Positions 27,071 through 36,856 of a stretch of 44,638 nt of DNA are shown here, piece by piece. Position numbers and translations under genes: made by a program. The stretch comes from Planctomycetota bacterium (GTDB lineage: Bacteria > Planctomycetota > UBA1135 > UBA2386). The DNA is taken from positions 1-44,638 of the forward strand of contig JAEUHQ010000222.1 of the NCBI GenBank assembly GCA_016794565.1, written 5' to 3'. Numbering within the stretch: the stretch's first letter is position 1; each line of letters starts with the position of its first letter. Below the pieces are notes generated by a model that did not search any database, was not told where the DNA came from, and worked only from the letters and a program-made list of their open reading frames with translations.

Positions 27071-30000
27071 CGCGCACCCCCGTTGCCGGCCCAGCGGTCC
27101 ATCGCGGCGAGCAGTGCGGGCGGGATCGTGTCGACGAACAGGCCGGAGTCGGTGCCGGGCTCCGCGCCGCGGAGGAACACGTAGCACGCGCCGCCGAGGT
27201 GCTGTTCGGGGCGGTAATCGGGCAGGCGCGCCGCGAGGTGTCGATGCAGGGCCAGCACGTAGAGGTGGTACTGCAGCACGTAGTCGTGGTCCCGCATCGC
27301 GGTGGCGAGCGTCGCCGGACCGTAGTCGGTTCGCGCGTCGCCGAGGTGGTTCGACTTCCAGTCGAGCACCCAGTAGCGATCGTCGTGACGGACGACGAGG
27401 TCGACGAAGCCGGTCAGGAACCCGCGCAGCGTGCGTTGCGGCAGCTGTTCCATGCGATCGGCGTAGTCGCGGGCGGGGGCGCTGCCGTGGCGGCGCAGTG
27501 CGTCGGCGAGGTCGTGGACCTGGGCGCGGGGCACGGGCAGCGCGAACGGCCACTCGGCGATCCGTTCGCCGGCGCACAGCGCACCGAGCGAAGGGCCCGC
27601 TGCTCCCACGCGCGCGGCGGCGACGGCGCGGAGGTTCGCCAGCACGTCGTCGACCGGCGCGATCGGACCGTCGTGCGCGGCGGGATCGTCGAGTCCCGAC
27701 TGCCGCAAGGTCGCCGCGACGAGATCCCGCGCGGCGTCGCCGTCGAGGGCCCCGAGATCGACGTGCTCGAGGATCGAGTGCAGGCACTGGCCGGCGAGGG
27801 CACCGCGGCGGAACGCGAAGATGCCGGCCGGGGCTGCGCGCGCCGCCGCCGGCGACGTCGAGGCCGGGTCCTCGACTTCGGGCGCGGGCTCGGCCGTCGG
27901 CGCCCCGGCGACCATCGACGTGAACGAGTGCAGCGCGAACGCGTACGGCTTGCGAACGGCCACGCGCGGTGCCCTGGTCTCCGCGGCCGTCGCCGGCGTC
28001 GTGGCGACCGGCTCGGGCGCGTCGGGCACGACGTCGATCGACATCGTGCCGTCGCTGCGTGCGACGAGCCCGACAAGCGCGGTTGCGAACGCGGGAAGAT
28101 CGTCCTTCGTCGTCTTGGCCCACGAGGACAGCCAGTCGGTGCGGATCCGCGGCGGCGGGGCGGACTGGAGCAGCCAGGCGAGGGCGCTGCGCCAGCTGCC
28201 CGCCTGCTGGCTGCCGATCGGGCCCCAGTGAACGTAGCAGCGGCGCTTGGCGCGGGTGACCGCCACGTAGACGAGCCGCACGTCCTCGGCGAGCCGCTCT
28301 TCGTCGCCGAGCGCCGTCGCCGTCGGATGGTCGTCGGTCGAGAACACCAGCTCGCGCGACGGTCCGTCGTTCACCAGCAGCGGGACCCGAGGCTGTCCGC
28401 GGCCGCCCCACGCGAACGGACAGAACACGATCTCGTACTGGAGGCCCTTGCTGCCGTGCACGGTGAGGATCTGCACCGCGTCGTCGTCGCTCTCGAGCCG
28501 AAGTTCGCGCCGCTGGTAGTCGATCTCGTCCTGGTGGGTGCGCTCGTGGCGCAGCCACTGCAGGAGGCCTTCGGGTGACAGGTGGTGTTCGTGCTCTGCC
28601 TCGTGCAGCATCTCGAAGATCTGCTGGAAGTTCGTGAGGCGGCGTTCGCCGCCGGCGATCGCGAGCAGTCGGGATTCGGCCTCGAGGTCGGCGAGCATCT
28701 GCTCCTTCGCGACGACGAAGCCGCGGCGGATCCAGGTCTGGCGCCACCGTTCGAGTCGCGCGAGTTCCGTCTCGAACGCGGCGCCGTCCGGGTCCATCGC
28801 GGCGAGCCGGCGGGCGTCGAAGCCCCACAGGCGTGTCGCCATCGCGGCGCGGGCGCGTGCGAGATCGACCGGCAGGAGCACCGCGGTGAGGAGCCGCTCG
28901 ACGTCGTCGAACTCGTCGGTTTCGAAGATGTCGCCGGCCTTGCCGATCGCGGCGACGATGCCGGTGTCGCGCAGCGTGTCCTGCACGAGGACCGCCTGGC
29001 GATTCGTGCGGGTGAGCACGGCGACGTCGCGCGGGCGGACGGACCTGCCGTCGATGGTGGCGCCGCAGCGCAGGACCCGTGAGATCTCGGCGGCGACGTC
29101 CTTCGCGATGCGCTCTTCGGCGACGTCGGTCGGGATCATCGCAGGCTTGCCCGTCACGGTGGGAGGCAGGAAGCGCCAACGGAACGGCGCCCCCGGATCG
29201 CCGGCGATGCCGAGTGCTCCGGCCCGCGCAGCCGCCTGTGCCGGAGCGAACAAGAGGCGCTCGTCGACGAACGCATGGGCGCTGGCGAACAGCAGGTTCG
29301 TCGCGTGCACGAGTTCGCGCGAACTGCGGTGGTTGTCCGCGAGGGTCGCGCGCGCGACGGCGTCGTTGCGGGCGGCGAAGTACGTCTCGAGGTCGGCGCC
29401 GCGGAAGCCGTAGATCGACTGCTTCGGATCGCCGACGAGGAACAGCGGGCGGTTCGCGAAGCAGGTCGAGAAGATCTCGTACTGCACCGAATCCGTGTCC
29501 TGGAACTCGTCGATGAGCGCCGCGACGTGGCGCGAGCGGAGCGCCGGGAGCACGATCTTCGCGCGGGCCGGGTCCCGCAGCGCGGCCAGCGTGCGCTGCA
29601 GCAGGTCGGAGAACGACAGCACGCGCTGCTCACGCTTGTGCGCCTCGATGCGTTCGTGCATCGATCGCAGGAGCAGACTGCGCACGTGCGCGAGCGCCGT
29701 GTCGAACGCCGCGGCGACCGCGGTGCACGCGTCGAGGAACGGATGCGAGAGGGGCTGCGGAGGGCGTTTGCTCTTGGTCTCCTCGAGCGCGGGCGCCGAG
29801 AAGTCGAGGAGAGGCACGATCGCGAGCCCGGGATCGTGCGCGAGCGTCTCGCGCAGTCTCTCCAACGACCCCTCGGGATCGGGCGTGATCGGGCTCTTCT
29901 TCGCCCTCCACCGGAGATTGGCGAGTTGCGCCCGGATCGTGTCGTCGAACAGCGCCGCAGCAGGAGCCACGGCGTCCTGCAGCGCTCGCAGACAGGCCTC

Positions 30001-30615
30001 CGGATCGGGCGCCTCCGGTTGCAGGGCGACGTCGGGATGGCGCTGCCACAGGCGGTAGTGCGCGACGAGCTTCCCCGGCGCGAGGTCGCGGTGGTCGAGC
30101 ACTGCACCGAGGCTCGCGAACGGCAGCGCACGCACGGACCGCAGCGCATCCTCGGCGGCGAGTTCCCACAGTGGCACCTCGTCCAGCGCGAAGTCGAGAT
30201 CGAACGGCTCACGGCTCTCGAACGCCGTCTCGTCGAGCACGCGCTTGCAGAAGCCGTGGATCGTCGCGATGGCGACCTGGTCGAACTCGGCGAGGGCCCG
30301 GCGCAGGATGCGAGCGCCCTTGTCGCCGTGCCGTGCGAGCCCCTGGAAGAACTCGTCGGCGGCCGGCCGGCCCTCGCACGCTGCGAGCGCCGTGACGAGG
30401 CCCTTGCGCAGGCGCGTCTTCAGTTCTTCGGTCGCGGCGACGGTGAACGTGACGACGAGTGCCTGGTCGATGCTCGGGATCTCTTCTTCGAGCAGGAGGC
30501 GGAGCAGGATGCCGACGAGGGTGTACGTCTTGCCGGTGCCGGCGCTCGCTTCGAGCAGCACGGTGCCCTGGCCGAGCGGATCCGTGCCGAGCGCGAACTT
30601 CCGGTAACCGGTCAT
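27067..30615 (-). CDS. recB: Exodeoxyribonuclease V beta subunit (RecB helicase-nuclease)
   Basis: 3'-5' SF1A helicase and nuclease subunit of RecBCD, 1182 residues, close to the usual ~1180. The Walker A motif ASAGTGKTYTLVGILLRLL lies at 23-41. Helicase motifs include VVTFTVAATEELKTRLR, AALIDEFQDTDSVQYEIF and LVGDPKQSIYGFRGADLETY. The C-terminal nuclease domain has the RecB-type motif WVLDWKSNHLG, with Asp1085 and Lys1087 as likely catalytic residues, so the nuclease looks intact. The ATG at 30615 is preferred because it begins the conserved MTGYRKFALGTDPLGQGT segment and overlaps the recC stop by 4 nt; 57 upstream codons in frame are basic shadow sequence. It also overlaps recD by 4 nt, so stoichiometric coupled translation is likely. 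Confidence 0.96.
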   Translation of the reverse strand: MTGYRKFALGTDPLGQGTVLLEASAGTGKTYTLVGILLRLLLEEEIPSIDQALVVTFTVAATEELKTRLRKGLVTALAACEGRPAADEFFQGLARHGDKGARILRRALAEFDQVAIATIHGFCKRVLDETAFESREPFDLDFALDEVPLWELAAEDALRSVRALPFASLGAVLDHRDLAPGKLVAHYRLWQRHPDVALQPEAPDPEACLRALQDAVAPAAALFDDTIRAQLANLRWRAKKSPITPDPEGSLERLRETLAHDPGLAIVPLLDFSAPALEETKSKRPPQPLSHPFLDACTAVAAAFDTALAHVRSLLLRSMHERIEAHKREQRVLSFSDLLQRTLAALRDPARAKIVLPALRSRHVAALIDEFQDTDSVQYEIFSTCFANRPLFLVGDPKQSIYGFRGADLETYFAARNDAVARATLADNHRSSRELVHATNLLFASAHAFVDERLLFAPAQAAARAGALGIAGDPGAPFRWRFLPPTVTGKPAMIPTDVAEERIAKDVAAEISRVLRCGATIDGRSVRPRDVAVLTRTNRQAVLVQDTLRDTGIVAAIGKAGDIFETDEFDDVERLLTAVLLPVDLARARAAMATRLWGFDARRLAAMDPDGAAFETELARLERWRQTWIRRGFVVAKEQMLADLEAESRLLAIAGGERRLTNFQQIFEMLHEAEHEHHLSPEGLLQWLRHERTHQDEIDYQRRELRLESDDDAVQILTVHGSKGLQYEIVFCPFAWGGRGQPRVPLLVNDGPSRELVFSTDDHPTATALGDEERLAEDVRLVYVAVTRAKRRCYVHWGPIGSQQAGSWRSALAWLLQSAPPPRIRTDWLSSWAKTTKDDLPAFATALVGLVARSDGTMSIDVVPDAPEPVATTPATAAETRAPRVAVRKPYAFALHSFTSMVAGAPTAEPAPEVEDPASTSPAAARAAPAGIFAFRRGALAGQCLHSILEHVDLGALDGDAARDLVAATLRQSGLDDPAAHDGPIAPVDDVLANLRAVAAARVGAAGPSLGALCAGERIAEWPFALPVPRAQVHDLADALRRHGSAPARDYADRMEQLPQRTLRGFLTGFVDLVVRHDDRYWVLDWKSNHLGDARTDYGPATLATAMRDHDYVLQYHLYVLALHRHLAARLPDYRPEQHLGGACYVFLRGAEPGTDSGLFVDTIPPALLAAMDRWAGNGGAR

Positions 30616-33600
30616 TCGCCGACCTCGATGTCGTGCAGGTAGCTGACCGCTGGGCGCCAGATGGCGTTCGCCCACGCGCGGAACTCCGGGTCGTCGAACG
30701 GATCGCGCCCGCGCATGCACTGCGCGACGTTCACGTCGTTCTCGTCGTACGCGAAGGAGCGGTCGCTGCCGTCGGGTTCGCGCCACTTGCCGCGGGCCTT
30801 GCGCATCGCCGCGGCTTCGTCGTCGCCCTTGTGCAGGGCCTTGCCGTACTCGAACGACCCCCCTTCGAGGAGTGGCAGCGGTGCCGTGCGGCCGACCCGG
30901 AACCCGTGGACGAGCAGTTCGAGCTGCTCCTTCGCGGTGTCCGGCTCGAGCGCTCCCGCGAGCGCCGCGAGGTCGCGCGCGATCACGCGCGTCGACGCGG
31001 GGAGATCCGTCGCGCCCTGATGGCGCGCCACGGCGAGCACCACGTGCAGGATCCAGGCCCTGAGCCGGTCCTTTGCCTTCATCCGTGCCGCGCGCATCAG
31101 CACGAGTTCCTCGGGTCCGAGGCCCTCGACTTCGCCGGCGATCACGAAGTCCGCGCCGCGGGCGGTCACGGCGGCACGGCGCGTCGCGTGGTGGCGCATC
31201 GCCGCCCTGAGGAAGCGCTGTGTCTGTTCGTCGGCGTTCGCGAACGCGACGCGGCCGTGTTCACCGATCGGCAGGATCCCGCGCGCCCGCGCGTCGGCGA
31301 ACGGATCCGCAGGCGGTCGCTCCCCGCGGCAGGCACGGCGCAGCGCGGCCTCCTGCAGGTGGTAGAGGTCGAGGTTGTGCAGCGAGAACGGTTCGCTGTC
31401 GTCGTCCCGGTCGTCGTCGCGCGGCAGCGACAGGTTCGCCACGTTGTGGAGGTACCAGCGGCACGGGTGCCGCCAGAAGTCGAGCAGGTCGTCGAGACGG
31501 ATGGACTCGATGCCGTCGACGGCGATCGGTGCGGGGATCCCGTCGTGCCACGCCGGCTCCTTCGCGAGCGGACTGTTCCCCGCGCCCGTCGCGCGGGCGA
31601 ACGTGACGAGGCGTGGATCGCGGTCGTCGCGGTAGCCCCGGCCCCACGGTTGCAGCGGGTGCTGCACGACGACCACGTCGTGCACCGTGGTCCCGGACGA
31701 CGGCGGCATGCAGGTGCGGCCGAGGTGTTCGAGCAGCTCCGCGAGAACGACCGACGGTGCGCACGGCGAGTCGTCTTTCGCCGAGCGGCCGACGAACGTG
31801 AGGTGCAGGCGGTCGCGCGCAGCCAGCAGGACGTCGAGGAACATCTGGCGGTCGTCGAGGCGCCGGCTGCGGTCGCCGCGGCGGTGTGAGTGGGCGATCA
31901 GGTCGAACGGAACCACGACGTCGCGTCGCGGGAACGAGGCGTCGTCGAGCCCGCAGACGAACAACCAGCGTGCCGGCACCGTGCGCATCGGCAGCATCGC
32001 GGCGACGGTCACCGCGCCGGCGAGGAAGCCGCGCGCGCCCGTTCGCTGCGCCAGTGCCTCGAGCAGCCAGTCGCGCAGCACCGTGAGGGACACGGGTTCT
32101 TCGTGCTGCGCCGCGGCGGCGGTGGCGCGCAGGGACGCGGTCGCGGCGTGGAGTTGCGAGACGGCGAGCTCTTCGTCGCCGCCCTCCGGAGCGAACATCG
32201 TCGCGACGAGGTCGTCGATCCGCTGCGCATGGCCGGCGAGCGACCGCGGCTCGCGCAGCGACGCCAGTTCGTCGAACAGCGTGTCGGCGAAGTGCAGGAA
32301 GCGCGCGAGCAGCGGCAGCCTGCCCTCCGTGGTGTCGGCCGAAGGCAGCAGATCGCCGAACAGGTCGTCGCCGGGGCCGGTCGCGGCGCCCAGCAGGAGG
32401 CGGTCGAGACCCTGGCGCCACGAGTTCGCTTCGAACGCAGGCACGCCGTGCCGGGCCTCGCGCGACGCGCCGTCCTGGCCCCAGCGGATCCCGCTCCTGC
32501 GGCACAGGTGCCGCAGCGCGGGCAGGTCAGTCGCGAACAGTCCGAAGCGGCGCCGCACCGAGGGTTCCTCGAGCAGATGCAGGACGTCGAACGCGACGAG
32601 TCGGCTCGTGGCGAGGTCGAGCACTTCGAGCAGGGCCTTGCAGAGCGGGAGGTCGCGCGCGGGACTGCGATCCGCGACGTGGAATGGCAGGTGGTCGGCG
32701 ACCGGCCCGAACACCGCGTGGGCGTACGGTGCGTAGCGGTCGACGTCGGGAACGAGCACGAGCACTTCGTGAGGCTGCAGCGACGGGTCGTCGGCGAACG
32801 CGCCGAGGATCTGGTCGCGCACGACCTCGAGTTCGCGCTGCGGCGAGTGGCAGTCGTGGACGCGCAGCGACGCGTCGTCGGCGCGGAGCGGGAACCGATC
32901 GCCGTCCCCTCGATCGCGGAGCTGCACGATGTCCTGCTGCACGCACGCGAGCAGCGTCGCCGGCGGCGGCTCGTCCGGCTGGTCGGCTTCGACCCGCGTG
33001 AGCGGCGGGGATCCCTCCTCGAGGTCGAGCAGGGTCTCCGCGAACTCGCGCGACTCGTCGCCGAGCGCCGCGAGCAGCGACGTCGCGTTCGCCCGCCGCA
33101 TGTCGCCGAAGTAGTGCGGGGTCGGTTGCGGCACGTACAGCGTCACCGGTACGTGTGCAGCGATCTGTTGCAGGAGCCGGACGAACGCGGGCGGCAGAGT
33201 GCCGGCGCCGAAGACCGAGAGGCGCGGCGGCAGCGCGGCGCGGGCGCGCGCCGGATCGGCGAGCAGCGTGCGCAGGCGTTCGAGTCGATGGGCGCTGGTC
33301 GCGACGGGTGCGGGGCGTGCTCCGGCGGCCAGTTCGGGGAACAACCAGGGACCCGTTCCCTTGTCCGCCTTGCCGCGGCCGCGCTTCTTCGTGTCGCCGT
33401 TCGCCGTCAGCACGCCGGCGTCGGCGAGCAGTGCGCGCCATAGGTTCGCCTGCCACGGACCGTGCGGACCGTGGTCCTTGCCCGAGTCGCCCCGCGCGAA
33501 CGCGAGCAGCACGTCGTCCCGGTAGAGCTGGTAGTCGTCGAAGCACCCGGCGAGGCGCCGGCTGAGTTGCAGTCGTTTCGTGCCGGTCGGGTCGTCCGCG

Positions 33601-33938
33601 AAGTAGCTGGCCGCGGCGCCGAGTTCGTCGCGATGCACCGCGGAACCGAGCACGCGCCACAGCCGCCACAACATCACGTCGCGGTTGAACAGGTCGCTCG
33701 CGCCGGGCTCGGCGTGCCGGCAGAGGTCCTGCAGGAACGCGCCGGGGAACGGGAGCCGCAGCCCGGCGACGATGCCGAAGTGCTCGGCGAGCCGCAGCTG
33801 CACCCACCGTGCGAGGCCCTGCGCCGGCACCAGCACCGTCTCCCACTCGAGCGGCGGCAGGGGCTCGTGCCGCAGTCGGTGCGCGAGGAGCCCGAGCAGG
33901 TCTTCGAGCCGGTGACTCTGGTGGACTTCGAAGCGCAC
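30612..33938 (-). CDS. recC: Exodeoxyribonuclease V gamma subunit (RecC)
   Basis: Non-catalytic subunit that holds RecB and RecD together and, in known enzymes, recognises the Chi sequence. The 1108 residues match the family. The start MRFEVHQSHRLEDLL, then VLVPAQGLARWVQLRLAEHF and LRLPFPGAFLQDL, is characteristic of RecC. Later segments such as LPFHVADRSPARDLPLCKAL, RFGLFATDLPALRHLC and RDVVVPFDLIAHSHRRGDRS also fit RecC. The gene order recC-recB-recD with two 4-nt overlaps indicates a single transcript. A gap of 36 nt separates its start from the permease gene that lies upstream on the same strand, so readthrough from 33975-35921 is possible. The host Chi sequence cannot be inferred. Confidence 0.95.
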   Translation of the reverse strand: MRFEVHQSHRLEDLLGLLAHRLRHEPLPPLEWETVLVPAQGLARWVQLRLAEHFGIVAGLRLPFPGAFLQDLCRHAEPGASDLFNRDVMLWRLWRVLGSAVHRDELGAAASYFADDPTGTKRLQLSRRLAGCFDDYQLYRDDVLLAFARGDSGKDHGPHGPWQANLWRALLADAGVLTANGDTKKRGRGKADKGTGPWLFPELAAGARPAPVATSAHRLERLRTLLADPARARAALPPRLSVFGAGTLPPAFVRLLQQIAAHVPVTLYVPQPTPHYFGDMRRANATSLLAALGDESREFAETLLDLEEGSPPLTRVEADQPDEPPPATLLACVQQDIVQLRDRGDGDRFPLRADDASLRVHDCHSPQRELEVVRDQILGAFADDPSLQPHEVLVLVPDVDRYAPYAHAVFGPVADHLPFHVADRSPARDLPLCKALLEVLDLATSRLVAFDVLHLLEEPSVRRRFGLFATDLPALRHLCRRSGIRWGQDGASREARHGVPAFEANSWRQGLDRLLLGAATGPGDDLFGDLLPSADTTEGRLPLLARFLHFADTLFDELASLREPRSLAGHAQRIDDLVATMFAPEGGDEELAVSQLHAATASLRATAAAAQHEEPVSLTVLRDWLLEALAQRTGARGFLAGAVTVAAMLPMRTVPARWLFVCGLDDASFPRRDVVVPFDLIAHSHRRGDRSRRLDDRQMFLDVLLAARDRLHLTFVGRSAKDDSPCAPSVVLAELLEHLGRTCMPPSSGTTVHDVVVVQHPLQPWGRGYRDDRDPRLVTFARATGAGNSPLAKEPAWHDGIPAPIAVDGIESIRLDDLLDFWRHPCRWYLHNVANLSLPRDDDRDDDSEPFSLHNLDLYHLQEAALRRACRGERPPADPFADARARGILPIGEHGRVAFANADEQTQRFLRAAMRHHATRRAAVTARGADFVIAGEVEGLGPEELVLMRAARMKAKDRLRAWILHVVLAVARHQGATDLPASTRVIARDLAALAGALEPDTAKEQLELLVHGFRVGRTAPLPLLEGGSFEYGKALHKGDDEAAAMRKARGKWREPDGSDRSFAYDENDVNVAQCMRGRDPFDDPEFRAWANAIWRPAVSYLHDIEVGE

Positions 33939-33974
33939 GCGGACGCCGACGCTAGCGCCGGCGCGAGGGCGACG

Positions 33975-35921
33975 CTAGCCGTGGCCGCAGCAGTCGTGGC
34001 CACCGCCGACGGGACGCGGCGGCGGGCGCAACGGATCGTCGGTGCGCGGCGAGAACTGCGCGGTCGGAGGGTGGGTGTGCTCTGCTGCTGCAGGCTCGTG
34101 TTCGTGGTGGCCGTGGCCGTGGTGCGAGTGCCCGTGCGCTTCCTCGGCGCAGCAGCCGGGGGACTCGCCGTGGCCGAGGTTCGCCGGCGACTCGAACAGC
34201 CGCTCGAGGAACGGCCGCACACCTTGCCGCAGCAGCGACAGGAAGAAGACGACGCCGAGCAGACCGAGCACGAGCCAGTCGGTCTCCGAGTGCACGTGCC
34301 CTTCGGTCGGCGCTGCCATCGGCGAGGCCGGAACGACGGCGTTCACGAGCCAGCCGAGCAGCGTCGCACCGAGCCCCATCGACAGGGCGAACACGACGGC
34401 GACGCGCGCACCGTGGAGTTTCGCAAGCACGCCGAAGGTCGTCACGTTCGTCGCGGGCCCGGTGAGCAGCAGCGCGAGCACTGCGCCCGGTGACACGCCG
34501 ACCCCGAGCAGCGTGGCGGCGACGGGCGTGCTGCCGGTGGCGCACACGTACAGCGGCAGGCCGAGGAGCGCGGCGATCGGCACGTCGAAGCCCGGGTACT
34601 TCGTCGTCCACGCGCGGATCGACTCTGCGTCGAGGTACGGCATCAGCAGCGCGGACATCAGGAGTCCGGTCAGGATCCACGTCGCCGTGTTGTCGACCGC
34701 CGGGCCGAACCCGAACCGGAACGCGGTGCGCAGGCGTTCGCCGAGCGGGCCGGTCTGGGCCTCCGGCATCGCGCCGGCGGGCGAGTCGTCGTGGTTCCGG
34801 CGTGCCCCGGCCAGCTTCGCGACGACCACGCCGGTGCCGAGGGCCAGCACCGCCGCCATGCCGACTCGCACGAGCGCCATCTCGCCGCCCATGAGTCGCC
34901 ACGTGAGCATCACCGCGGCCACTTCGAGTTCGGGCGTCGCGACGAGGAACGCGATCGCCGCCGCGAGCGTCGCGCCCTGCCGCACGAGTTCGCGGTAGAT
35001 CGGCACCACGCCGCACGAGCAGACCGGGAGCGGCAGTCCGACCGCGACGCCGCGCAGCGCCTGCAGGATCGCGGGGCCTTCCGTCATGCGGCGGAGCCAG
35101 TTCGCCGGCAGGAACGCGTGGCAGAGACCGACCAGCGCGTAGGCGAAGAGCAGCGCCGGCGCGGAGTCCATCGCGAGCCGCAGGAACACCGCGCCCGGGC
35201 CACCGTGGGCCTGCGCGGGGAAGTGGTCGTGGATCGCGAGCCACAGTACGAACACTCCCGCGATCGCGCCCGCGACCGACGCGATGCGCCACCTGCCCTG
35301 TTCGCGCGGCGCGGGGATGTGCGAGTGCAGCACGACGTGCAGCAGCGAGCCGAGCAGCAGAGACTGCAGCAACGCGAGGCCCTGCTGCGACGTGTCGGTG
35401 AGCACGTGCGCGCCGAGGAAGTAGCCGAACATCGTCGACCCGACGCTGACCAGCGTGATCAACACCGCCGCGAACACGCCGAGCGTGCGCGGCACGATCC
35501 ACCAGATGCCGAGGCCCTCGGGGATGCGATGCAGGATGATCGCCCACGCGGTGACTTCGTGGTCGTGGATGTGGCCGTCGGGAAGCGTGTGCAGGTCGTC
35601 GACGAGGAACAGGCCGTCGAGGCACGCGTGGGCGGCGATGCCGAGCACGGCGAGCGTGAGGACGGTGCGCCGCACGGTCGCGAAGCCGTGGTGCAGGGTG
35701 CGCTCCGCGAACGTCGGCAGCAGGAACCCGACCAGCGCCAGGGGCAGCACGAGCCAGCCGCCGTGGGCCGCGGACTCCGGCAGCAGGTGCAGCAGCGACA
35801 GGCCACAGATCGTCACGAGGCAGAACGCGTCGAGGCCGACCGTCGACCATGCGTTCTTGCGCGCGAGCAGCACGAGCAGCGGGCCGAGTGCCAGCGCGAG
35901 GAAACTGAACAGGAGGAGCAC
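33975..35921 (-). CDS. ZIP-like metal transporter domain fused to COG0701/SO_0444-type permease with His/Cys-rich tail
   Basis: Polytopic membrane protein of 648 residues made of two transporter-like halves. The first half (1-~235) is ZIP-like, with a His-rich loop (DGHIHDHE, 116-122), the helix motif HRIPEG at 131-136 (compare HNxPEG of ZIP proteins) and HVVLH at 195-199. The second half (~240-570) is a COG0701 permease (DUF318/ArsP-like), with the signature CSCGVVP at 301-307, YVCATGSTPVA at 458-468 and TGPATN at 487-492. The C-terminal ~65 residues are rich in His and Cys (a CC pair at 590-591, GHSHHGHGHHEHE, and CCGHG at the end), a likely metal-binding tail. Related single-domain SO_0444-type permeases are annotated as Cu/Zn efflux proteins. 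The metal and the transport direction are unknown. It is divergent from the DUF4198 gene across 134 nt. Confidence 0.85.
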   Translation of the reverse strand: MLLLFSFLALALGPLLVLLARKNAWSTVGLDAFCLVTICGLSLLHLLPESAAHGGWLVLPLALVGFLLPTFAERTLHHGFATVRRTVLTLAVLGIAAHACLDGLFLVDDLHTLPDGHIHDHEVTAWAIILHRIPEGLGIWWIVPRTLGVFAAVLITLVSVGSTMFGYFLGAHVLTDTSQQGLALLQSLLLGSLLHVVLHSHIPAPREQGRWRIASVAGAIAGVFVLWLAIHDHFPAQAHGGPGAVFLRLAMDSAPALLFAYALVGLCHAFLPANWLRRMTEGPAILQALRGVAVGLPLPVCSCGVVPIYRELVRQGATLAAAIAFLVATPELEVAAVMLTWRLMGGEMALVRVGMAAVLALGTGVVVAKLAGARRNHDDSPAGAMPEAQTGPLGERLRTAFRFGFGPAVDNTATWILTGLLMSALLMPYLDAESIRAWTTKYPGFDVPIAALLGLPLYVCATGSTPVAATLLGVGVSPGAVLALLLTGPATNVTTFGVLAKLHGARVAVVFALSMGLGATLLGWLVNAVVPASPMAAPTEGHVHSETDWLVLGLLGVVFFLSLLRQGVRPFLERLFESPANLGHGESPGCCAEEAHGHSHHGHGHHEHEPAAAEHTHPPTAQFSPRTDDPLRPPPRPVGGGHDCCGHG

Positions 35922-35959
35922 GGGGCGCCCATCTTGGGGCGCGCCGCGCAGGCTCGCAA

Positions 35960-35971
35960 CGAACGCGTTCG
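35960..35971. promoter_or_regulatory. 12-bp palindrome between divergent metal-related genes
   Basis: CGAACGCGTTCG is a perfect palindrome in the 134-nt region between the ZIP-permease fusion and the DUF4198 gene, a natural place for a shared operator. By base composition alone a 12-bp perfect palindrome is expected roughly every 1-2 kb here, so this is only a candidate. Confidence 0.2.
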
Positions 35972-36055
35972 CCGATGCCCGCTGCGCCCGGTGCGAAGGG
36001 ACGGGGAATCGTGCCGGGCTTTGACACGGGCGGCGCGGAGCGCACCTCTGTCGGC

Positions 36056-36856
36056 ATGCACACCCGGATCCTCGTCGCGGTCTTCGCCGTCCTCGCTGCC
36101 CCGCTCCCGCACGACACGTGGCTGCTGACGCTGCCCGCGCCGGACGGTCGCGGCGTCGCCGGCTTGTCGCTGCGGACCGGGACGGACTTCCCGCGCAGCG
36201 AGAACGCCGTTGCTGCGGCCAACCTCGACGGCTGGCTCGTGCCTCCCGCCGGCGATCGCCGCCCGCTCGTCGGGTTTCGCGAGGATCCGGACGACCGTGC
36301 CGCGGTGTGCTCGCTCGCGGATCTGGCGGACGGTGTTCACGTGGCCGTGGTCGACACGGCGCCGCAGCGCATCGCGATGGACGCCAGGAAGTTCAACGAC
36401 TACCTCCTGCACGACGGTGTGCCCCACGTTCTGGCGGCGCGAATGGATGCAGGCGAAGAAGGGCTGGATGCGACGGAGCAGTACCGGAAGTGCGCGAAGG
36501 TCGTGTTCCGGCTCGGCGACGGCGGTTCCGGCCGGTTCGCCGAGCCGGTCGGTCAGAGACTGGAGATCGTGCCGCTCGAAGACCCGACGCTGCTCGCGCC
36601 GCGAAGGACGCTGCCGGTCCGGGTGCTGTTCGACGGCGCGCCTCTCGTGCGCGCGAACCTGTGCTGGGATCTGCCGGGCAACGGCGAAGACCTCGCCGGA
36701 TGCACGTGGACCGACGCACGCGGCGAGGCGCTGGTGCCGATCGTGCGCCCGGGATGGACGACGGTGCGCCTCGTCCACATGACGCGACCGCGCACTACGG
36801 AGTTCGAGTACGAGAGCTTCTGGGCGAGCTGCTCGTTCGTCGTGCGCGAGCGCTGA
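36056..36856 (+). CDS. DUF4198-domain periplasmic protein (metal-uptake associated)
   Basis: Secreted protein of 266 residues. A signal peptide (HTRILVAVFAVLAAPL) is followed directly by HDTWLLTLPA, the hallmark start of mature DUF4198 proteins, which begin with HDxWL. The rest is beta-rich: a first domain to ~residue 160 and an Ig-like C-terminal domain with VRVLFDGAPLVRANLCWD and DARGEALVPIVRPGWTTVRL. DUF4198 proteins are often encoded with nickel/cobalt or other transition-metal transporters and are proposed to help metal delivery. That role is family knowledge, not proven here. The ATG at 36056 is chosen for the signal peptide; an in-frame start at 35975 would place a soluble extension before it. 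The last 62 nt overlap the 3' end of the convergent sigma-factor gene. Confidence 0.8.
   Translation: MHTRILVAVFAVLAAPLPHDTWLLTLPAPDGRGVAGLSLRTGTDFPRSENAVAAANLDGWLVPPAGDRRPLVGFREDPDDRAAVCSLADLADGVHVAVVDTAPQRIAMDARKFNDYLLHDGVPHVLAARMDAGEEGLDATEQYRKCAKVVFRLGDGGSGRFAEPVGQRLEIVPLEDPTLLAPRRTLPVRVLFDGAPLVRANLCWDLPGNGEDLAGCTWTDARGEALVPIVRPGWTTVRLVHMTRPRTTEFEYESFWASCSFVVRER

Noticed and set aside
36021..36026. TTGACA hexamer upstream of the DUF4198 gene as a -35 element
   Set aside because: No -10-like hexamer is found 16-18 nt downstream, and the distance to the ATG (30 nt) leaves little room.
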